Assembly: GCA_035701265.1 (NCBI GenBank)
Contig: DASSNU010000009.1
Span: forward strand, 124,001 to 188,000
DNA from: DASSNU01 sp035701265
Lineage (GTDB): Bacteria; Gemmatimonadota; Gemmatimonadetes; Gemmatimonadales; Gemmatimonadaceae
DNA length: 64,000 nucleotides
Direction: 5' to 3'
Shown: positions 25,469-32,920 of the stretch, in pieces
Position numbering within the stretch: the first letter of the stretch is position 1
Layout: the number at the start of each line of letters is the position of its first letter
Translations under genes and position numbers: made by a program
The notes under the pieces: model-generated
Told to the model about the DNA's origin: nothing
The model's database searches: none
The model's input: the letters and a program-made list of their open reading frames with translations, nothing else

Positions 25469-25692
25469 CTACGGCGAACCTGGGTCCCGTTGGAGCTGAC
25501 GCCACGCTACACACGTAAGGCGCAGCGTCTGATGCATCAGCCCGCATGGGTCGCTCAGCTCAACGATGGCGTCGTCGCCCTTGAACGTGATGTCCAATGT
25601 GTAGTCGTCGATCGTGCCGATAAGGTCGACGTCCAGCGCGAACCGGGACGATGGGCGTCATGTTCTCCGCGCGCCAGGATGACGGAATCCAC
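25469..25692 (-). pseudogene. Frameshifted small gene fragment
   Basis: On the minus strand, from the GTG at 25692, one frame gives VDSVILARGEHDAHRPG. At about 25645 the protein-like frame shifts by one base to SRFALDVDLIGTIDDYTLDITF, then ELSDPCGLMHQTLRLTCVAW, ending at a TAG at 25469. The second frame alone has a TGA seven codons before the first convincing residue and no start codon. Codon usage in both parts is typical of the genome, so a single-base indel (or an assembly error) in a gene of about 70 codons is the simplest reading. No family recognised. Confidence 0.4.
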
Positions 25693-25750
25693 TGTTAGCC
25701 ATCATCCCGCTGCTCAAGCGCTATCCTGAACGCAGTCGCCTCACACGCCC

Positions 25751-26173
25751 TCAGAGCCGGTAGCGGAAGTGGAAGCACTCCACGCCAAAGCCCTCGCGAA
25801 AGTAGAAGCGATGCGCCCGCTCGCGCGTCACGCGCGAGATCAGGTGGAGCTCCCGGCAGCCCGCGCGGCGCGCTTCGGCCTTCAGCCAGTCGAGCAGCCG
25901 CGCCCCGTAGCCGTGTGAGCGGACGCGCTCGTCAGCGACGAAGTCGTCGAGGTACAACAGACGTCCACAGTAGAGCATCTGCATGTAGCGATATCCGGCG
26001 ACGGCCCGGACCTCGCCGCCGTCGCTCAGGGTCGCCAGCTTGTAGCCATCGCTCGCCATCAAGGCCCGCACCTGGGCCACGTACTTTTCCTGGATGAGCT
26101 CCGGACGGAGCTGCCTCATTACGTCGAAGGTGGCCGCGATCTGTTCGTCCGACTCCGCATGCGCGATCTGCAT
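25751..26173 (-). CDS. GNAT-family N-acetyltransferase
   Basis: A 140-residue acetyltransferase from the ATG at 26173 (MQIAHAESDEQIAATFDVMRQLRPEL). Motif A is YLDDFVADERVRSHGYGARLLDWLKAEAR with the R/S-x-G-x-G-x-x-L loop. It ends ERAHRFYFREGFGVECFHFRYRL, the usual A-x-x-F-Y-x-x-x-G-F element. The upstream open residues to 26314 are unlikely to be translated. Substrate unknown. Confidence 0.88.
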   Translation of the reverse strand: MQIAHAESDEQIAATFDVMRQLRPELIQEKYVAQVRALMASDGYKLATLSDGGEVRAVAGYRYMQMLYCGRLLYLDDFVADERVRSHGYGARLLDWLKAEARRAGCRELHLISRVTRERAHRFYFREGFGVECFHFRYRL

Positions 26174-26321
26174 GTGTGCGCATTGTCGAAGTGTGCGTGG
26201 CTGGTGAACGCCGGTTGAACCTGCAGCCTCATCCGTCTTCCAGCTCGGGGTCGCACTGCATGCAGAGGCTACGTTCTCGCACGATCCCCGCACATCCGGG
26301 CGGCGCCTCCCCACTTCAGCC

Positions 26322-26990
26322 TCACCGCTCCTCGACTACCTCCACCACCCGCGCGCTGAGCAACCGGCCCAGCTTGGGAAACTCCCGGTCGAGATACGCA
26401 TTCCCGCCGGCGATCACCGCTCCCTGCTTCCCCGCGCGCATCCCGCCCCCCGACGTCTCACCGTAGCCGCCGTACAGGCTGTCCACCACTTCCATCCCGT
26501 CCACCACTCGGCCGATCGGCGCGAATCCCTGCGCGTCCAACCGCGTGTTGTCGCGGAGACTGATGAAGAGCTGCGTGGTGCGCGTGTTCGGTCCGGTCAT
26601 CGCGTACGCGATCGTCCCACGCGTGTTGTGCTCTCGCACCGGATCGTCCGCGATGCGCCGGTCCTTCCACAACGCGGTCACCGCGGGATCGCCGGCGAGC
26701 CCGAACTGCACGATGAATCCCGGCACCACGCGCGAGAAACGCGAATCGTCGTAGTAGCCAGCGCGCACGAGCGTATAGAAGCGGTCGACGCCGATCGGCG
26801 CCCACGCGCGCGTGAGCTCGAGCACGAACGGCCCCTTCGTCGTCTCCACGCGAACACGAAACCGCTCGGGTGCACGCTGCTCCCGTACGGACGATGTAGG
26901 AGACGGGACCGGCCGCGCGTGGTGGCACGCAGCAGCACCGGCGACGACGGCTGCCAGGATCACGGCCGCCGATGCACGACGAAGTCTCAT
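26322..26990 (-). CDS. Cyclophilin-type peptidyl-prolyl isomerase lipoprotein
   Basis: A 222-residue exported protein from the ATG at 26990. The signal segment ends with AGAAACHH, a lipobox-like site, so it is probably a lipoprotein. The cyclophilin fold follows: GPFVLELTRAWAPIGVDRFYTLVRAGYYDDSRFSRVVPGFIVQFGLAGDP, RGTIAYAMTGPNTRTTQLFISLRDN, and GFAPIGRVVDGMEVVDSLYGGYGE. The catalytic Arg is in DSRFSRV. It speeds cis-trans proline isomerisation during envelope protein folding. A longer start at a GTG (26999) adds three residues and is less likely. Confidence 0.9.
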   Translation of the reverse strand: MRLRRASAAVILAAVVAGAAACHHARPVPSPTSSVREQRAPERFRVRVETTKGPFVLELTRAWAPIGVDRFYTLVRAGYYDDSRFSRVVPGFIVQFGLAGDPAVTALWKDRRIADDPVREHNTRGTIAYAMTGPNTRTTQLFISLRDNTRLDAQGFAPIGRVVDGMEVVDSLYGGYGETSGGGMRAGKQGAVIAGGNAYLDREFPKLGRLLSARVVEVVEER

Positions 26991-27093
26991 TGGGGCCACT
27001 CGAGCACCGTACTGCGACTCCGCTCCTCGATCACCAGATCACCGTCGCTCACTGTCCCCTCGCTATGCCGATTACTCACCCAACGCCGCCCCC

Positions 27094-27834
27094 TCAGATC
27101 GCCGTCAACGAATCCGTCTCCGCGCTCAACGCATTCAGAAATGACTTCATCTCCGCCGCGCGACGCTCCCCCTCGCGTTTGGCCGCGTCCGACTGCAACA
27201 GCTTCGGCATGTCCGTCATCTGCTGCCGGATCACCTGAATCGCATGCGGAAGATCCGGCACGAACCGCTCGCGCTTGGTGAGCGAGATGATGCGCGCCAC
27301 GTCGATCGCACCCATGAAGTCCAGGATGTCCGCATCCCGGAAGAGCACGGCCACCCGCAACGTGTCCGCCGGACGATAGTACTGATGGTGCGAGACGATC
27401 TCCTGCACCAGCGGCACCTTCTCCATCGGGAATCCGGTCCCGCGCAACACGCTGTCCACCAGTTGCGCCGAACGGTCGCCGTGATCCACTCCCTGTTTGG
27501 CGTACGGCGGCAGCCCGCCCATGTCGTGCAGGTACGCGGCCGCGTACAGCGCGTCGTCGTCCACCGCCAACCCCTCGGCACGCGCGAGCCTCAACGTCAC
27601 CTCGTAATCACGCTGCGCGTGCGCCGTTCCCCACGCCGTGTGCTGCAGGTGCTCCTCAGCGAATGCCTTCACCGCCGCGCGCCAATCGGCCTGCGCGCGC
27701 TTCGTGTGCACGACGGCCGTGCGAGAAGTCAGCAATTCGAGACGTGTGGGAGACGGGACAGCGGGCGCCGGCGCCAGCAGGAGCGGCGCTCCGACCATGG
27801 CGAGAAAGCCGCAGCGAACGGGGAGGGAGATCAT
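27094..27834 (-). CDS. Exported HD-domain protein
   Basis: A 246-residue protein from the ATG at 27834. MISLPVRCGFLAMVGAPLLLAPAPAVPS is a probable signal peptide. The HD phosphohydrolase signature is full: H in TAWGTAHAQRDYEVTLRLA, HD in YAAAYLHDMGGLPPYAK, HH in QEIVSHHQYYRP and D in VAVLFRDADILDFMGAIDVARI. The family resembles YpgQ/YedJ-like HD proteins, which are normally cytoplasmic nucleotide pyrophosphohydrolases, so export would be odd. A cytoplasmic start inside this frame would lose the helix but no HD residue. It is divergent from the exported amidohydrolase across 223 bases. Confidence 0.82.
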   Translation of the reverse strand: MISLPVRCGFLAMVGAPLLLAPAPAVPSPTRLELLTSRTAVVHTKRAQADWRAAVKAFAEEHLQHTAWGTAHAQRDYEVTLRLARAEGLAVDDDALYAAAYLHDMGGLPPYAKQGVDHGDRSAQLVDSVLRGTGFPMEKVPLVQEIVSHHQYYRPADTLRVAVLFRDADILDFMGAIDVARIISLTKRERFVPDLPHAIQVIRQQMTDMPKLLQSDAAKREGERRAAEMKSFLNALSAETDSLTAI

Positions 27835-28057
27835 GCGGAGCTCGGAGACGAGGGGTGAGCGGGGAACGGCCGGACGTGCGAAAATAGCACGATTCGCAAA
27901 CATGTGACGCAGCCAGGCGCGCCGGCCACCCCTATCCTGCCGGCGTGTACCCTTGCTCTTCCCTCTCCGCCGAGCGTAGCCTATGTCCATGCCCGCTCCC
28001 CACGCGCGCATCTGGACCCCGGACGAGGTCCGCGCCGTCCGCTCACCCCGCCCCCCC

Positions 28058-29503
28058 ATGACTCGCCTCGCCGCATTCATTGTTTCGGCGCTCTCAGCGC
28101 TCGCGCTGCTCACAGCTGCGCCACTTCACGCGCAGCAACCGTCCGCCCCCCACGAGCGCGACGTCGTCGTCACCGGCGGATGGATGTTCACCTCCACCGG
28201 CAACGAGCGCGTGCGCAATCCCGGCATCCTCGTCCGCGCGGGGAAGATCCTGCGCGTAGGGGGCGATCTCTCCATCGCTGCGCCGGATGCGGAGCACGTT
28301 CAACTCGCCGACAGCGAGACGGTGGTCCCCGGGCTGTTCGACCTGCACGCGCACTATGCCATGGACCTCTTCAACGCCGGACGCAAGGACGAGACGGTGG
28401 CGTATCCGTCGCTCTTCCTGGCGAACGGCGTCACCGCCACCTTCCCCGCGGGAGAGCTGAATCCGGACGACATGCGTGCGCTGCGCGTCCGGATCGAGAA
28501 TGGAGAGACGCCCGGCCCGCGCTTGCTCGAGTCCGGCCCGTACTTCGGCACCGCGCGTCCGCGGTGGAACCGTAACATCACCACCGCACAGATCGACTCC
28601 GAGGTGGACTACTGGGCCGAGCGTGGCGTGAAGGGATTCAAGGCGAAGGGGATCACGCCAGAGGAGTTGCACGCGCTCATCGAGCGGGCGCACCTGCACG
28701 GACTCACCGTCACCGGGCACCTGGGCTCAGGCTATCGCAACTCCGTCAACCCGCGCGACGCGATCCTCATGGGGATCGACCGCGTGGAGCACTTCATGGG
28801 GGGCGACGCGTTCACCGCGGACAGGAGCGCGTACGACTCGTACGAGCACATGTCGTTCGATACCCCGGAGTTCCGCGCGATCGCCGCGATGTTCATCCAG
28901 CACCATGTGTATTTCGACGCGACGCTCAGCGCGTACGGCTACTTCGGTAAGCGCGACCCCGATGTGTTCACCTACTTCACCGACGAGAAGCGCTTCCTCA
29001 CGCCGTACATGCGCCGCATCGTGGAGTCACGTCCGCCGCGTCCGGTGATCGAGCAGTTCGAGAACATTTACTGGAACAAGCGCAAGGAGGTGAAAGCCTT
29101 CTACGATGCCGGCGGCGCAGATCTCATCACCCTCGGCACCGACCATCCGAGCTGGGGAGAGTTCCTCACGCCCTTCTCCGTGCACCGCGAGCTCCTCTCG
29201 CTCGTGCGCGCGGGGCTTCCCAACGGCGCCGTGCTGCGCATCGCCACGATCAACAGCGCGCGCGCGATGGGGCTTGGCGATCGGCTGGGGACGATCGAGC
29301 CCGGCAAGTGGGCCGACCTCGTCGTCGTGCGTGGGAATCCGCTGCAGGACATCCGCTGCATGCGCATGCCGCGCGTGGTGATCAAGGCCGGGCGCGTGTA
29401 CGACCCCGCCGCACTCATGAAATCGGTGGAGGGGACCATCGGACCGAAGAGTGCGGCGGACACCGCCGTGTGGGCGCCGTATCCGCCGCGGAGACCGCAG
29501 TAG
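28058..29503 (+). CDS. Exported amidohydrolase (imidazolonepropionase-like)
   Basis: A 481-residue protein from the ATG at 28058 with a signal peptide ending PLHAQQ. The amidohydrolase metal site is complete: HxH in GLFDLHAHYAM, probably Lys in KGFKAKGITP, H in LTVTGHLGSG and RVEHFMGG, and D in LITLGTDHPSWGEF. The C-terminus has LGTIEPGKWADLVVVRGNPLQDIR, the closing beta domain. This is the prolidase/imidazolonepropionase-like secreted group, which hydrolyses peptides or cyclic amides. An upstream ATG at 27983 would hide the signal peptide. Substrate unknown. Confidence 0.9.
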   Translation: MTRLAAFIVSALSALALLTAAPLHAQQPSAPHERDVVVTGGWMFTSTGNERVRNPGILVRAGKILRVGGDLSIAAPDAEHVQLADSETVVPGLFDLHAHYAMDLFNAGRKDETVAYPSLFLANGVTATFPAGELNPDDMRALRVRIENGETPGPRLLESGPYFGTARPRWNRNITTAQIDSEVDYWAERGVKGFKAKGITPEELHALIERAHLHGLTVTGHLGSGYRNSVNPRDAILMGIDRVEHFMGGDAFTADRSAYDSYEHMSFDTPEFRAIAAMFIQHHVYFDATLSAYGYFGKRDPDVFTYFTDEKRFLTPYMRRIVESRPPRPVIEQFENIYWNKRKEVKAFYDAGGADLITLGTDHPSWGEFLTPFSVHRELLSLVRAGLPNGAVLRIATINSARAMGLGDRLGTIEPGKWADLVVVRGNPLQDIRCMRMPRVVIKAGRVYDPAALMKSVEGTIGPKSAADTAVWAPYPPRRPQ

Positions 29504-29566
29504 CAGGCGCGTAGCCGAAAGGCAAGACGGACGACGCAGTGCGCGGAGCCACGCGCTCCCGCACCC

Positions 29567-30472
29567 CTACGCCGCGCGGAACCGCTCGAAGCGCTCCTCC
29601 AGGAACTCCCGGTTGGGGCGCAGTTCGCGCTGCCTCGGCAAGATCAACTTCGACCCGGCCACCTCCTGCAGCCCGTGCTTGAGCATCGGGCCGTCCTTCT
29701 CGCGAAGGATGTCCTCGCGCACGTGCACATGCGCGTCGGGATCGATGCCGATGATGTTCGCGTCGAACGCCGAGTGGTGAATCTTGCACAGCCCCAGCCC
29801 GTTGGTCACGACAGGCTCGCCTCTCGGGTGCTTGTCCTGGAGGATGTGCGCGGCGTCGAGCAGTTCCACGTGACGGAGCCGGCAGATGCAGCACTGCTCC
29901 CGGTACGCGGAGAGCACGATCCGCCGGAACTGCTGCTGGTGGAGACGCTGGAGCACTGCGCGCGTGGCGTACTCGCGGCGCAGCGTCGTCTGCATCACGC
30001 TCTGATCGGCACCGAGCGCGGCGGGAAGGTCCGCCATCAGCGTGAACTGTAGGCGCTCCGGATCGTCCCCCGCCACGTACACCGGGAGCACCGCATCGTA
30101 CACGCCCGGATCGACAGCAACCAGATAGATGATGGGTCGCTGCTCCGTCATCGCCCGCCGGAGCGCGACGTTGTCCGGATGATCCGGGTCGGTGCCACGG
30201 TACTTGTAGACGATCCACCCCGCGTCCGCGTCGTGCTCATCCGCGTACGGTGAATCGGCCGATGTGTGCACGCTGAGCGCCGCACCGTCTCTGCCGAGCG
30301 CAGCCGGCTTGAAGATCCCCTTCTGATAGTTCCAGATGGGGACGCGCTCGCCGCCGAGGGTAATTCCCTCCATGAGCGCCGCACGCGGAATGCGGCCGCC
30401 GTACCGGTCGCGGAGCCGCTGCACCTGCGCCATGGCCGCGGCGCGGATCTCGTCGTCGAGGGAGATTGTCAT
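29567..30472 (-). CDS. HNH endonuclease with N-terminal DNA-modification-sensing-like domain
   Basis: A 301-residue protein. The C-terminal HNH nuclease is clear: C194-x-x-C197 (CCIC), H209 in LLDAAHI, N224-G-L-x-L-C229-x-x-H-H in NGLGLCKIHHSAFD, with DANIIGID following. The N-terminal 140 residues have IPRAALMEGITLGGERVPIWNYQKGIFKPAALG and WIVYKYRGTDPDHPDNVALRRAMTEQRPIIYLVAVDPGVYDAVLPVYV. This resembles in layout the SRA/YDG-like reader domains fused to HNH in modification-dependent restriction enzymes. It therefore may cut modified foreign DNA. No methylase or partner gene is adjacent. The nuclease call is firm; the reader domain is inference. Confidence 0.85.
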   Translation of the reverse strand: MTISLDDEIRAAAMAQVQRLRDRYGGRIPRAALMEGITLGGERVPIWNYQKGIFKPAALGRDGAALSVHTSADSPYADEHDADAGWIVYKYRGTDPDHPDNVALRRAMTEQRPIIYLVAVDPGVYDAVLPVYVAGDDPERLQFTLMADLPAALGADQSVMQTTLRREYATRAVLQRLHQQQFRRIVLSAYREQCCICRLRHVELLDAAHILQDKHPRGEPVVTNGLGLCKIHHSAFDANIIGIDPDAHVHVREDILREKDGPMLKHGLQEVAGSKLILPRQRELRPNREFLEERFERFRAA

Positions 30473-30644
30473 CGGTCACATCGGCGGCCGGAGTGGTCGT
30501 CCCTGTGTCCCTGCCGATGCGGACCAATCTTGCTGAACGGCCGGCGCTTTGCCACCATCGCGGCCCCGTCGCACCATACCTCCATCTTGCCCTGCCCTCC
30601 GGACGCCGCTAGCGTCAGAACCAGCACCGAGCATCGAGGTTCCT

Positions 30645-32255
30645 ATGTTCGGCATCACGACGGCTCCGCGCGCGCTGCTGCTCTCCCTACTCCTCGCGAG
30701 CCCTGTCGCCGCGCAGGACCACGCGCATGCCACGGGCGCGCACGACAGCCTCGGCAGCGTGCACTTCCCAACCTCGTGCAGACCGGACGTCGCTCCACGC
30801 TTCGACCGCGCCGTCGCGTTGCTCCACTCGTTCGAGTTCGGCGCGGCCATCCGCACCTTCGAGTCTGTGCTCGCCGACGATTCCAGTTGCGCCATGGCCC
30901 ACTGGGGGATCGCGCTCGCGCGCTGGACCAACCCGATGGCCCCCGGCATTCGCCCCCCTGCGCTCCTCGCGCAGGGGAAGCGCTCGTCAGACGCCGCCGC
31001 GCATCTCTCCGCACGCGCCAGCGAGCGGGAGCGTGGCTACATCGCCGCCGTCGCACAGCTCTACCACGAGTACGAGCACATCGATCAGACAAAGCGCGTG
31101 GCCGCGTACGAGCGCGCGATGGCCGGGCTGACCGAGAGCGCGCCCGCGGACACTGAGGCGAAGATCTTCCACGCCATCGCGCTCGTAGCCGCCGCCTCTC
31201 CCGCCGACAAGACGTACGCCAACCAGATCCGCGCGGGCGCGGTGCTCGAGTCGCTCTGGGTTGCGCAGCCCAACCACCCTGGCCTGGCGCACTACATCAT
31301 CCACGCCTACGATGTGCCCGCGCTCGCCCCCAGAGCTGCAGCGGCAGCGCGCCGCTACGCCGTGATCGCGCCCGCCGCCGCGCACGCGCTCCACATGCCC
31401 TCGCACATCTTCACGCGACTCGGCCTTTGGCAAGAATCCGTCGACGCCAACCGTCGCTCGGCCGAGACCGCGCTCGGCGAGGGATCGATCGCCGAGGCGC
31501 TGCACGCGTCCGACTACATGGAGTACGCGTACCTTCAGATGCGGGAGGACTCCGCGGCGAAGGCCGTGCTCGACGGTCTCCCCGCGCTCGCCGCACACTT
31601 CGACCCGAACGCGGTGACCGGAGCCGCGCCAGGCTCGGCGGGCGTCTTCGCGCTCGCCGCCATCCCTGCGCGCTACGTGCTCGAGCGCCGCGTGTGGAGT
31701 GAAGCCGCGTCGCTCGTGCCGGTGTCCACCGCATTCCCGTACGCTGAGGCGATGACGTACTTCGTGCGCGCACTCGGCGCCGCGCATCTCGAGCAGGTGG
31801 GAGTCGCACGCGCGTCGGTGGACTCGCTCGCCGCCATAAGGCAGCGTCTCCTCGCTCGTGGCGAGGCGTACTGGGCGGAGCAGGTGGAGATCCAGCGGCT
31901 GGGCGCTCAAGCGTGGCTCGATCTGGCGGAGCATCGGCAGGAGCTAGCGCTCGCGCACATGCGCGAAGCGGTTGCGCACGAGGATGCCACCGACAAGAGT
32001 GCCGTGACGCCGGGTCCCCTCGCACCAGCACGCGAGTTGCTCGGCGACATGCTCATCGCGCTCGATCAGCCCGGCGAAGCGCTGGCGGAGTATCGGCGCT
32101 CGCTGGAGAAGGAGCCGCGGCGGCATCGCTCACTCGACGGTGCGCGACGCGCTGCGGCGGCGAGTGGGGATCGTCAGGCGGAGGCGGAGTACGCGCGGGA
32201 GCTGGCGGAGGTTACCGGCAAGAGTGCCGTGACGCCGGCGGCGGGGCGGCCGTAG
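30645..32255 (+). CDS. Exported TPR-repeat protein
   Basis: A 536-residue protein from the ATG at 30645 with a signal peptide (MFGITTAPRALLLSLLLASPVAAQ). Helical repeats follow: FDRAVALLHSFEFGAAIRTFESVLADDSSCAMAHWGIALARW, a well-known start of exported bacterial TPR proteins with a conserved AMAHWG stretch. HIIHAYDVPALAPRA-like and HALHMPSHIFTRLGLWQESVDANRRSAE follow in the middle. The C-terminal TPRs (ALAEYRRSLEKEPRRHRSLDGARRAAAASGD) end in a tail with a repeated KSAVTP. It is divergent from the HNH gene (172 bases). Likely a periplasmic scaffold; the partner is unknown. Confidence 0.85.
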   Translation: MFGITTAPRALLLSLLLASPVAAQDHAHATGAHDSLGSVHFPTSCRPDVAPRFDRAVALLHSFEFGAAIRTFESVLADDSSCAMAHWGIALARWTNPMAPGIRPPALLAQGKRSSDAAAHLSARASERERGYIAAVAQLYHEYEHIDQTKRVAAYERAMAGLTESAPADTEAKIFHAIALVAAASPADKTYANQIRAGAVLESLWVAQPNHPGLAHYIIHAYDVPALAPRAAAAARRYAVIAPAAAHALHMPSHIFTRLGLWQESVDANRRSAETALGEGSIAEALHASDYMEYAYLQMREDSAAKAVLDGLPALAAHFDPNAVTGAAPGSAGVFALAAIPARYVLERRVWSEAASLVPVSTAFPYAEAMTYFVRALGAAHLEQVGVARASVDSLAAIRQRLLARGEAYWAEQVEIQRLGAQAWLDLAEHRQELALAHMREAVAHEDATDKSAVTPGPLAPARELLGDMLIALDQPGEALAEYRRSLEKEPRRHRSLDGARRAAAASGDRQAEAEYARELAEVTGKSAVTPAAGRP

Positions 32256-32390
32256 GGGAGGGGCTGCTGCCGGAGGCGGTGCGGTGGGAGAGCGCGATGT
32301 CACGCCAGTACACGGCGGCATTGCCACGCAGCCCGCCGAATCGCGAGCAGCGGAGCTCACGCGAGCGGCGGGGCGGCCGTAGGGGAGGGG
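32238..32390 (+). repeat. 26-base direct repeat duplicating the 3' end of the TPR gene
   Basis: GCGGCGGGGCGGCCGTAGGG plus six more bases occurs at 32238-32263, where it encodes the last codons and stop of the TPR gene. It recurs exactly at 32365-32390 in the spacer, 127 bases on. The sequence between has no gene-like frame. It looks like a small tandem duplication of the gene's tail that has since decayed. Confidence 0.75.
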
Positions 32391-32481
32391 TCGCTGCTGG
32401 AGGCGATGCGACGAGCGAGAGTGCTGTATGTGGCGTAACCGCTGCGGCGCCTGCGCGTAATTCCTCGCGGGCCCTTGTGCT

Positions 32482-32841
32482 CTAGTTGCGACGCGCGCGG
32501 TGTGAGATCCAGCGGCCCCACGCGTGTACCGCGCCGTGCACCACGAGCGAGTAGAACATCCACGCCAGCAGAATGCCGAGCAAAATGCCGTGGACGTCGG
32601 CGATCGTGCCCTCGTTCAACCGGTGCTCTGGTGTGCCGATGCTCGGATGAAGCAGACGAACGATCAGGAATACCGGCCAGAGGAGCACGATCGTCGCCGT
32701 GTTCCGGCCGACACGGAACGTGAGCCAGATGGCGGCGGCGGTGAGCGTTGCGCCCGCGACGAGTACCACCGCGATGTAGAGCACGATCCGCCAGTTCACC
32801 CGCTCCCACCAGGGGCGGGTCACCTCGTGCAGAGTCGGCAT
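32482..32841 (-). CDS. Small integral membrane protein
   Basis: A 119-residue protein from the ATG at 32841: RPWWERVNWRIVLYIAVVLVAGATLTAAAIWLTFRVGRN, TATIVLLWPVFLIVRLLHP, and DVHGILLGILLAWMFYSLVVHGAVHAWGRW give three membrane helices with a basic tail. No motif recognised. Same strand as ettA, 79 bases after its stop. Confidence 0.6.
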   Translation of the reverse strand: MPTLHEVTRPWWERVNWRIVLYIAVVLVAGATLTAAAIWLTFRVGRNTATIVLLWPVFLIVRLLHPSIGTPEHRLNEGTIADVHGILLGILLAWMFYSLVVHGAVHAWGRWISHRARRN

Positions 32842-32920
32842 GACGGCGTGCTGGGGCGATCGGCTCAAAGATGGTGTGATACGAAGAGTTGTGTGTCGTA
32901 TTGCTCCGCTGTAATGAACT

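Noticed and set aside
22373..25750. Integron cassette array
   Set aside because: The gene style fits (small unknown proteins on one strand), but I could not find attC-type core sites or an integrase, so only the composition anomaly is reported.
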